Source of the DNA: Sphingobacterium sp.
GTDB lineage: Bacteria > Bacteroidota > Bacteroidia > Sphingobacteriales > Sphingobacteriaceae
Assembly (NCBI GenBank): GCA_022712315.1
Contig: JALAGS010000119.1
Coordinates: forward strand, 1 to 40,330
Direction: 5' to 3'
Length of the DNA: 40,330 nt
In this document: positions 34,725 to 40,330 of the stretch, piece after piece
Layout of the letters: every line of letters starts with the position of its first letter
How positions within the stretch are numbered: position 1 is the first letter of the stretch
Position numbers and translations under genes: made by a program
Notes under the pieces: generated by a model
The model's database searches: none
The model's input: the letters and a program-made list of their open reading frames with translations, nothing else
What the model was told of the DNA's origin: nothing

Positions 34725-35039
34725 ATGAAAGAAGTATCTGTACAAGAATTAAAGAATAAAATCGATAATAACGAAGATTTTCAATTGATTGATGTTCGTG
34801 AGCCGTTTGAATATGAAGTATCAAATTTAGATGGATTGAATATCCCTCTTTCGGGTATATTGATTGAGGCGGATAAGATTGCAAAAGACAAACCTGTTAT
34901 CGTCCAATGTCGTTCAGGAAAACGTTCTGCGCAGGCGATTATGTTATTGGAACAACAGGGTTTTGATAACCTGGCAAATTTAAAAGGCGGTATCCTGGCT
35001 TGGAAAGAGGAAATCGATCCGGAGTTAGACGTTTATTAA
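34725..35039 (+). CDS. single-domain rhodanese-like sulfurtransferase
   Basis: A 104-residue cytoplasmic rhodanese domain that carries persulfide sulfur on Cys62 in the active loop CRSGKRS (62-68). Other family blocks are LIDVREPFEYEVSNLDG (21-37) and LKGGILAWKEEIDPELDVY at the C-terminus. I choose ATG 34725 over an in-frame TTG six bases earlier. It is followed after one base by a small membrane protein and then another, a tight three-gene unit. Acceptor of the sulfur is unknown. Confidence 0.93.
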   Translation: MKEVSVQELKNKIDNNEDFQLIDVREPFEYEVSNLDGLNIPLSGILIEADKIAKDKPVIVQCRSGKRSAQAIMLLEQQGFDNLANLKGGILAWKEEIDPELDVY

Positions 35040-35040
35040 T

Positions 35041-35340
35041 ATGAAGAATTTGGAGCATCAGACTAAACAAGCTTTCTTGTTTAGTCTTGCTTTTTATATC
35101 GTAGCTATTTTAGCGCGATTGTTTAACCTCGGTATTTTCCCCATATTAGGCAGTCTTTCCATTCTATTATCTCTTATATGGGTGATTTTAGTGTTAAGGG
35201 AGATCATGCTTTCAAGAACAGTTTCGAACACAGAAAGGATGTTTATGGCCTTAGCAATAGTTTTACTAAATGTTGTTGGTGGTGTTTTTTATTTCTTTTT
35301 TGGCTGGAGAAAACAGGTGTTGGGATTAATGAAAAAATAA
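35041..35340 (+). CDS. small membrane protein downstream of rhodanese (1)
   Basis: A 99-residue protein with three hydrophobic segments (about 11-32, 34-53 and 67-88) and a basic C-terminus. I recognise no family. It begins one base after the rhodanese stop and ends one base before the next ORF, so the three genes are read together. A link between sulfur transfer and the membrane is possible but only suggested by position. Confidence 0.78.
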   Translation: MKNLEHQTKQAFLFSLAFYIVAILARLFNLGIFPILGSLSILLSLIWVILVLREIMLSRTVSNTERMFMALAIVLLNVVGGVFYFFFGWRKQVLGLMKK

Positions 35341-35341
35341 T

Positions 35342-35575
35342 ATGCTAAAGTATTTTGTACTAAATATAGTTTTGAGTTTGGCCATTGTATTTTTAGTTTA
35401 CAGTGGTTTTGAAGGATATAAGGCAGGGAATATGCTGGTAACAGGATTGTCCATTGCATTTTTGGTCGTTTTGATATACCTCCGTGTAGTTTTGAGTAAA
35501 AGAGTGCGGGCGCTTATCCAGGAAAAGGAGAGTGGTAAAAAGCAGCAACCAGCTGTCAAACAAAAGAAAAAGTAA
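35342..35575 (+). CDS. small membrane protein downstream of rhodanese (2)
   Basis: A 77-residue protein with two membrane segments (about 4-22 and 31-51) and a strongly basic, Lys/Gln-rich tail (KKQQPAVKQKKK) that should lie in the cytoplasm. It could belong to a small Bacteroidota-specific domain family (DUF6358 comes to mind), but I cannot confirm that. Last gene of the rhodanese unit, directly followed by a strong terminator. Confidence 0.75.
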   Translation: MLKYFVLNIVLSLAIVFLVYSGFEGYKAGNMLVTGLSIAFLVVLIYLRVVLSKRVRALIQEKESGKKQQPAVKQKKK

Positions 35576-35576
35576 A

Positions 35577-35609
35577 TAAAAAAGCCTGCTCATTAAGCAG
35601 GCTTTTTTA
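35577..35609. terminator. bidirectional terminator between rhodanese operon and gcvT
   Basis: AAAAAGCCTGCT (35579-35590) pairs with AGCAGGCTTTTT (35596-35607) around a 5-base loop, with A and T runs on both sides. It fits between the convergent ORF at 35575 and the gcvT stop at 35611. Confidence 0.9.
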
Positions 35610-35610
35610 T

Positions 35611-36693
35611 TTACTTAACAAACGGTGGTTTTGTTACTCTTGCTTTTACTTTTTGGTTGCGGATCAGAATGTAAATATCTGTTCCGTCTTTCGAAAAGGC
35701 AGTGTCAACATAACCTAAGCCAACTGATTTTTTCAATGTTGGTGATTGCGTACCAGAAGTAACACGTCCGATTACATTTCCGTCAGCATCAACAATTTCA
35801 TAATCATGACGAGGAATTCCTCGATCGATCATTTCCAGTCCAACAAGTTTTTTCTTTAGTCCGGCCTCTTTCTCCGCTTTTAATGCCGCAGAATTAACGA
35901 AGTCTTTTGTAAATTTGGTTACCCAGCCTAGTCCAGCCTCCAAAGGAGATGTCGTGTCATCGATATCATTTCCATACAGGCAGAAGCCCATTTCTAAGCG
36001 TAACGTGTCGCGTGCACCCAAACCAATCGGTTTGATGTCGTAAGCTTTTCCAGCCTCGAAAATAGCATCCCAAACTTTTTGAGCATCTTCATTGGCTACA
36101 TAGATTTCAAAACCTCCGGCACCGGTATATCCTGTTGCAGAGACCAAGACATTCTCCACACCTGCAAATGTACCTTTTGCAAAGGTGTAATATTCCATCG
36201 GAGCCAATTCGATATCTGTAAGAGATTGGAGTGCATCAGCCGCTTTTGGACCTTGCACAGCAAATAAAGAGGTTTGGTCTGAGATATTCTTCATCTCTAC
36301 ACCCTCTGTATTGTACTTTGAAATCCAGTTCCAGTCTTTCTCAATATTTGATGCGTTCACAACCAAAAAATATGTCTTATCGTCTATACGGTATGTTAGG
36401 AAGTCATCAACTACACCACCTGTTTCATTTGGGATATAAGCATATTGAACTTTGCCATCGTATAATTTTGACACATCATTGGAAGAGATTTTTTGAAGTA
36501 GATCCAAGGCTTTTTCACCTTTTAGGATGAATTCACCCATGTGACTTACATCAAAAACTCCTACACCTGTACGAACTGTTTCGTGCTCATCGTTGATGCC
36601 TGTGTATTGTACTGGCATGTTGAAGCCTGCAAAGGGAACCATTTTTGCTCCTAAAGCAATGTGCGTCTCCGAAAGGGCAGTATTTTTTAACAT
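35611..36693 (-). CDS. gcvT: glycine cleavage system aminomethyltransferase GcvT
   Basis: T-protein of the glycine cleavage complex; transfers the aminomethyl carbon to tetrahydrofolate and releases ammonia. The 360-residue chain is complete: [16 protein letters not shown] (26-41), [27 protein letters not shown] (folate pocket) and [15 protein letters not shown] near 185, with [15 protein letters not shown] later. Upstream, TAAATTTG on the minus strand (36717-36724) matches the -7 consensus, about 24 bases before the ATG. gcvH and gcvP are not adjacent here. Confidence 0.97.
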   Translation of the reverse strand: MLKNTALSETHIALGAKMVPFAGFNMPVQYTGINDEHETVRTGVGVFDVSHMGEFILKGEKALDLLQKISSNDVSKLYDGKVQYAYIPNETGGVVDDFLTYRIDDKTYFLVVNASNIEKDWNWISKYNTEGVEMKNISDQTSLFAVQGPKAADALQSLTDIELAPMEYYTFAKGTFAGVENVLVSATGYTGAGGFEIYVANEDAQKVWDAIFEAGKAYDIKPIGLGARDTLRLEMGFCLYGNDIDDTTSPLEAGLGWVTKFTKDFVNSAALKAEKEAGLKKKLVGLEMIDRGIPRHDYEIVDADGNVIGRVTSGTQSPTLKKSVGLGYVDTAFSKDGTDIYILIRNQKVKARVTKPPFVK

Positions 36694-36716
36694 AAAAATT
36701 AAGTTTTAATCAGCTA

Positions 36717-36724
36717 CAAATTTA
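36717..36724 (-). promoter_or_regulatory. -7 promoter box of gcvT
   Basis: On the minus strand TAAATTTG matches TAnnTTTG exactly and lies 23 bases before the gcvT ATG. No obvious -33 TTTG. Confidence 0.45.
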
Positions 36725-36773
36725 ATAAAATATACGTGATTCCCACCTGTGAATCTATTTTAGAGCAATCGAT

Positions 36774-37592
36774 TTAATTGCTTATTTTCAGGGAATAAAT
36801 CGTCAGGTCATTATCCTCGCTATCGGTATCTTCACAAAGCAGGAAAACTAAGCCTTGCGCCGTTTTTTCTTTTAAGGTGATTCCTTCAAATTTGTGTTTT
36901 TCGGGGATTTCAAACGTCTCTGGTTTAGCAGATAGATCTGAAGGCAGTCTCCCAAGGATCGACCCTCCGATTTCTCCATCCAGATAGGTGGATTTCGCAT
37001 CTTATGCTGTAGCGATAAAATAGATTTCGTTTCCCACCAATATAGCATCTGAAAAACCCGTCGGAATACCATTGAGTTTCGGTAATTCAATCGGGATGCA
37101 GCTCGATTTATCTCTGGCCAGAGGGTGGTATTCCAGAATGGCGTTAATGCCTTTGGGACCATTTCCCCGATTGAAAAATAAAATCTTATCCTGTAAATGA
37201 ACGACTCCTTCTATGTTAATGTCCTCTTCGGAAATGTTGAATTCGTCCATCAAAAAAGAATAGACCTGACTATAATCTTCCTGGGTGACAGTTTTGCCGT
37301 CCCAGGTAAAACGATTCTTCCTTTTAGGGTTTGATCCTGAGCCGTAGAGATAATAACGATTTCCGTCGAATGTAATGGACTCTAAGTCCATTTTATCTGC
37401 TTTGGCAATGTTTTCCATTGCACTGGACTGCTGCAGTACCGTTTTGGACAATTTTTGACCAGTTAAGTGATAACTATAGATATAATTGCTGTTGTCCGAT
37501 ACGATATGGAGCTGATTATCGTGATAAACAATACCTGAAGCTGCGGTAATCCCAGAGATGCTGATAAAGGCTTCGAGAATTAATTTTAACAT
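36774..37592 (-). pseudogene. beta-propeller-like gene interrupted by one in-frame TAA
   Basis: The frame opens at ATG 37592 and runs 196 codons to a TAA at 37002-37004. The same frame then continues without a break for 75 more sense codons to a second TAA at 36774-36776. The downstream part reads as good protein (AKSTYLDGEIGG, EIPEKHKFEGITL, GLVFLLCEDTDSEDNDLTIY). Restoring one sense codon (for example GAA) would give 272 residues. The protein resembles beta-propeller families with repeated ASGIVYHDNQLHIVSDNSN-like strands, perhaps DUF6929. It overlaps the end of truC by seven bases. The cause may be a recent mutation, a sequencing error or readthrough. Confidence 0.85.
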
Positions 37593-38278
37593 ACTTCGTT
37601 GAGATTTAATAGTTCCAGTACGCGGATGAAATCAGGTTGTAAAGTTGCTTTTAGGTGTACATCTTCTCCCGATAGTGGGTGCTTAAAGGTCAGCTCTGAC
37701 GCGTGCAGCAACATCGTGTCCATTTGGTATGTTTCTTTCCAGAACTTATTTTGTTTATTGCAGCCATGAGGACGGTCTCCGATAATAGGATGGAAGATAT
37801 GGGCAAAGTGCCGCCGCAACTGATGCATACGACCCGTAATTGGATTCGCTTCGACAAGGCTGTAACGCGATGTCGGAAATTTTCCGAAAGGGACATCCAG
37901 TTCGCTTTGAGCAAGTAGGCGAAAGGAGGTTTGTGCCTCCTGTATTGTACCATCGTCCCTTTTTAAAGGATAATCAATCAGGCCTTCCGTAGGAGCGAAC
38001 CCTCTCAACAAGGCGAGGTATTTTTTGTCGATCTGACGCTCCTGAAAGCTCTTTTGTAAGTACTGATCGGTCTCTTTGTTCAATGAAAATAATAAGATCC
38101 CACCTGTTTTTCTATCCAGGCGATGGGCCGGATAGACAGTTTTTCCCAATTGGTCCCTCAATAATTGGAGCGCAAACTCTGAAGCATCGCGTGCGATGGA
38201 AGAGCGGTGAACCAATAGTCCATGGGGTTTATTAATAGCGACAATGGATTCGTCTTCGTATAGTATTTCTAAGGGCAT
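37586..38278 (-). CDS. truC: RluA-family tRNA pseudouridine synthase, TruC type
   Basis: Isomerises uridine to pseudouridine in tRNA (position 65 in E. coli). The 230 residues contain the catalytic HRLDRKTGG (52-60, Asp55), NKPHGLLVHRS (16-26), RYSLVEANPITGRMHQLRRH and HPIIGDRPHG, which match TruC more closely than RluA, C or D. There is no S4 domain, as expected for TruC. It starts one base after the DUF4359-like gene and its end overlaps the interrupted beta-propeller-like gene by seven bases, so the three form an operon. Confidence 0.87.
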   Translation of the reverse strand: MPLEILYEDESIVAINKPHGLLVHRSSIARDASEFALQLLRDQLGKTVYPAHRLDRKTGGILLFSLNKETDQYLQKSFQERQIDKKYLALLRGFAPTEGLIDYPLKRDDGTIQEAQTSFRLLAQSELDVPFGKFPTSRYSLVEANPITGRMHQLRRHFAHIFHPIIGDRPHGCNKQNKFWKETYQMDTMLLHASELTFKHPLSGEDVHLKATLQPDFIRVLELLNLNEVC

Positions 38279-38279
38279 A

Positions 38280-38648
38280 TTAGATCTTTTTCAATGCAGC
38301 AATAATTTCGTCCGCTTTTTCGTCAATTTTAGGACTCAACCAGATATGCTTAAATGCTCCACCACCTATAATCTGTTCGGTACCCTGCCATTTAATTTTC
38401 GTCAAGGAGAATAAATAGTAGTTGTCTACCACAACCGAGCTCTGGATAAACCTATCGACGATATCCTTTCCAAATAGCTGCATACCCAATCCGAAAAATT
38501 CCTGATCCTTTGCGTGAAGTTGACTTTTTAGGAGCTGTTCGGCTTTTTCGCGTACAATTTTCTCATGTTCCTCTTTACTCGGGTTTGTCAAAATTGCAGC
38601 TAGCATGATGAGGATCAATAGCAGTGCGAATATTCTTTTTTTACTCAT
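38280..38648 (-). CDS. DUF4359-like single-pass membrane protein
   Basis: A 122-residue protein from ATG 38648 (a TTG three codons earlier is less likely). One N-terminal hydrophobic segment (about 5-21) is followed by TNPSKEEHEKIVREKA, a motif typical of DUF4359, then a soluble part with VVVDNYYLFSLTKIKW and a C-terminal helix. It may be anchored with the bulk in the periplasm. Role unknown. It precedes truC by one base. Family assignment rests on recall of the TNPS motif. Confidence 0.75.
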   Translation of the reverse strand: MSKKRIFALLLILIMLAAILTNPSKEEHEKIVREKAEQLLKSQLHAKDQEFFGLGMQLFGKDIVDRFIQSSVVVDNYYLFSLTKIKWQGTEQIIGGGAFKHIWLSPKIDEKADEIIAALKKI

Positions 38649-38789
38649 TTTTTTCAATTCTAGTTTTAGATGACATCATACACCTATAGTGATCAAAATT
38701 ATTAAATAGATATCAGATATGTGGAATTGTTTTGCGGGAAAAAGCGCGGAATGCCAACTTTACCTATGGGAAATCCTCTAAAGGGACTT

Positions 38790-39281
38790 TTAGATGCCGT
38801 TTAATAAGGAAAATGCCCAGCTAAATAGAGTCCAGATCAGGTAAAATGTAACACCGATTAATATGAAAAAGACAGCGAGTATACTGATTATAATCCCTAT
38901 GCCGGAACCTGTATGTTTACCTTCGTAATAGTGCTGTCGCAGCAATTTGATGTTCTTTTCGTTGGCCTTGCTAAAAAAGTCGAAGAGGTTTCCTAAGAAA
39001 GGGATGCTGCCTAAAACAGCATCAAGGGAGATGTTGAGCAGCATGCGGATCACTAATTTTGGACTTGCTCCATTACGCCACATGGCTATGACAAGGACTA
39101 AAGATGTCCCAAATCCCGCTATTGCACCACCTAAGGGAATAAGATTCAAGATTGGATCTAATCCGAAGCGGAAGCTGCCAATCTTGAATTGATTATCCAT
39201 TAACCAGGATATTCGGTCAATCCAACCGAAATCCTGGTCAATTTTTTTTAATTTATTTTCAGGAGATAGTTCTCTTCGCAT
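38790..39281 (-). CDS. DUF4112 membrane protein
   Basis: A 163-residue protein with hydrophobic segments around 52-68, 87-98 and 126-160. The stretch FRFGLDPILNLIPLGGAIAG (38-57), then GSIPFLGNLFDFFSKANEKN (91-110), is the DUF4112 signature. Function is not known. It begins two bases after the SIMPL-domain gene's stop, so the two are co-transcribed. A gap of 141 bases separates it from the DUF4359-like gene. Confidence 0.88.
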   Translation of the reverse strand: MRRELSPENKLKKIDQDFGWIDRISWLMDNQFKIGSFRFGLDPILNLIPLGGAIAGFGTSLVLVIAMWRNGASPKLVIRMLLNISLDAVLGSIPFLGNLFDFFSKANEKNIKLLRQHYYEGKHTGSGIGIIISILAVFFILIGVTFYLIWTLFSWAFSLLNGI

Positions 39282-39283
39282 GT

Positions 39284-40000
39284 TTATAGTAACTCGAACG
39301 AAGCGCTTATTTCACTCGTCACTTTCATCGGTCTGATATTCAAATCAAGTCCATTGTCGCCAGCACTGTCTGCCGCTTCAGCCATAGCGCCTTTGTACAT
39401 TACATTGCGCATCATCGGTTGAGCGCCAAAGATAATTTGCTGTGGAGTTTCCGATAATACGATGGCTTTACCAATTTTTTGACCAGCTGCTTCTGCCAGA
39501 ATCTGTGCATTGGCTTTTGCATCCAGTACAGCTTTGGTCTTTAGATTTTTTTCCAGTTCCTTTTTCTTTGAATAATCATATTCGCTGATGTAAGTACTTT
39601 GTATACCTGCTTTGTCAACACCATCTAGCAGCTGATCTAAATGATTTAAGTTGGTCACCTTGATGCGGTATTGTCTAGATAGCAAGATATCGGTGTCCTT
39701 TTTCTTTTTGTCGGGCACATTGTAACTCCAGATATTTTGGATGGTAAAATCTTCTTTTTTTACACCAGCCTTTGTTGCCGAGTCAAACAAATCTTTTTCT
39801 AATTTGTCAATCGCCGCTTTTTTCTTGGTGTTGCCATTTTCATAAAACTCTTTTAGGGTAACATCGATATATATGATATCTGGTGTTACTTCTTCTTCTG
39901 CACGGCCTACCGTGGATACAAATTCTTTATTAACCATTTGTTGCGCGTTTACCTGAGTCATCAAACCTAAAAAGGCTAGTCCTAATAATATTTTTTTCAT
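39284..40000 (-). CDS. secreted SIMPL-domain (DUF541) protein
   Basis: A 238-residue exported protein with signal peptide 1-19 (ending VNA before QQ). The rest is one SIMPL domain: VSTVGRAEEEVTPDIIYIDV (28-47), YRIKVTNLNHLDQLLDGVDKAG and AVLDAKANAQILAEAAGQKIGK near 158, ending in SEISASFELL. Family members such as BP26 and YggE form periplasmic ring assemblies; a role in oxidative stress has been proposed for YggE. First gene of a two-gene unit with the DUF4112 gene. Confidence 0.92.
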   Translation of the reverse strand: MKKILLGLAFLGLMTQVNAQQMVNKEFVSTVGRAEEEVTPDIIYIDVTLKEFYENGNTKKKAAIDKLEKDLFDSATKAGVKKEDFTIQNIWSYNVPDKKKKDTDILLSRQYRIKVTNLNHLDQLLDGVDKAGIQSTYISEYDYSKKKELEKNLKTKAVLDAKANAQILAEAAGQKIGKAIVLSETPQQIIFGAQPMMRNVMYKGAMAEAADSAGDNGLDLNIRPMKVTSEISASFELL

Positions 40001-40161
40001 ATTTCTTGTCTTAAAGTTTTATAATAATACGATTGCCATTATCGCTTTGCTACAAGATTGGAGCCAAAGTTTATGAAAAAGTTTAACGGATAAAAAAAAT
40101 AAAAAGGTTAAGATTTTTGATTTTATTTCTATACCTTTAGGGAAATTAATAATATAGTGCC

Positions 40162-40330
40162 ATGCAAGAAGGTAAAGTAAAATTCTTTAATGAAACCAAA
40201 GGTTTCGGTTTCATCATTCCTAACTCAGGCGAGAGCGAAATTTTTGTTCACGTTTCTGGATTAGTAGACAAAGTTCGTGAGAATGACAATGTATCTTACG
40301 AAGTTGAACAAGGCCGTAAAGGTCTTAATG
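40162..40330 (+). CDS. cold-shock protein (partial, runs off the window)
   Basis: The first 56 codons of a CspA-family RNA chaperone: MQEGKVKFFNETKGFGFIIP, then IFVHVSGL, carry the RNP1-like KGFGFI and RNP2-like FVHVSGL motifs of the cold-shock domain. The frame is still open at the window's end, so only the C-terminus is missing. TACCTTTA at 40132-40139 is one base off the -7 consensus and 22 bases before the ATG. The leader is short, unlike the long thermosensing leader of E. coli cspA. Confidence 0.93.
   Translation, partial: MQEGKVKFFNETKGFGFIIPNSGESEIFVHVSGLVDKVRENDNVSYEVEQGRKGLN

Noticed and set aside
36872..37162. 96-codon minus-strand ORF spanning the nonsense codon region in another frame
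   Set aside because: At first it suggested a frameshift, but the original frame continues cleanly past the TAA, so this ORF is a shadow.
1..40330. tRNA, rRNA, CRISPR, transposase or phage genes
   Set aside because: Looked for on both strands by motif and translation; none seen. The window is mostly core genome.

Overview
The window is AT-rich chromosomal DNA from a Bacteroidota bacterium, most likely Sphingobacteriaceae (Sphingobacterium-like). The grounds are a GldH lipoprotein, a RicT/YaaT homologue with a Cys-rich N-terminus, KduI/DUF4861/KduD, a futalosine-type MqnD, a 1095-residue SecA, many small secreted proteins, few Shine-Dalgarno sites, and several upstream boxes matching the phylum's -7 promoter element TAnnTTTG. 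The species call is inference. Most of the window is core genome. I saw no transposase, phage gene, CRISPR array, rRNA or tRNA.

Layout. 1-5.6 kb: nadA and thiL, convergent scpA, then dxs. 5.6-7.6 kb: an AT-rich gap with one perfect and two near-perfect DnaA boxes, then dnaA. 7.6-9.3 kb: three small secreted LTxxQ-like proteins on the minus strand. 9.4-13.5 kb: a minus-strand run holB, ricT-like, gldH, lpxK. 13.7-16.2 kb: dnaN and two tandem DedA-family membrane proteins. 16.4-19.1 kb: a secreted CAP protein, then yicC-gmk-nadD. 19.3-21.7 kb: a tightly coupled operon of two secreted paralogues of unknown function and a secreted formylglycine-generating-enzyme-like protein. 21.8-24.5 kb: minus-strand kduI, DUF4861, kduD (unsaturated uronate catabolism). 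24.5-24.95 kb: a non-coding gap with a 52-bp perfect palindrome inside a roughly 178-bp imperfect one. 24.95-27.0 kb: a possible 28-residue ORF, surE, a small membrane protein and mqnD. 27.3-33.3 kb: secA, a SPOR-domain protein, an M20 amidohydrolase, a protein perhaps related to thiamine pyrophosphokinase, and a GNAT enzyme. 33.3-36.7 kb: M28 peptidase (minus), rhodanese plus two small membrane proteins (plus), gcvT (minus). 36.8-40.0 kb: a gene broken by one in-frame TAA, truC, and DUF4359-like, DUF4112 and SIMPL-domain genes (all minus). The window ends inside a cold-shock protein gene.

Best candidate for something undescribed: the 19.3-21.7 kb operon. The FGE-like protein keeps the C-x4-C pair that binds copper in true FGEs, yet no sulfatase is nearby. 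Each of the two upstream secreted paralogues has exactly one cysteine in its predicted mature chain, and the two align within a shared motif. That suggests, without proving, a dedicated cysteine-modifying enzyme with two non-sulfatase substrates. The large palindrome at 24.7 kb, built from 11-bp G-rich units, is the most striking non-coding structure.
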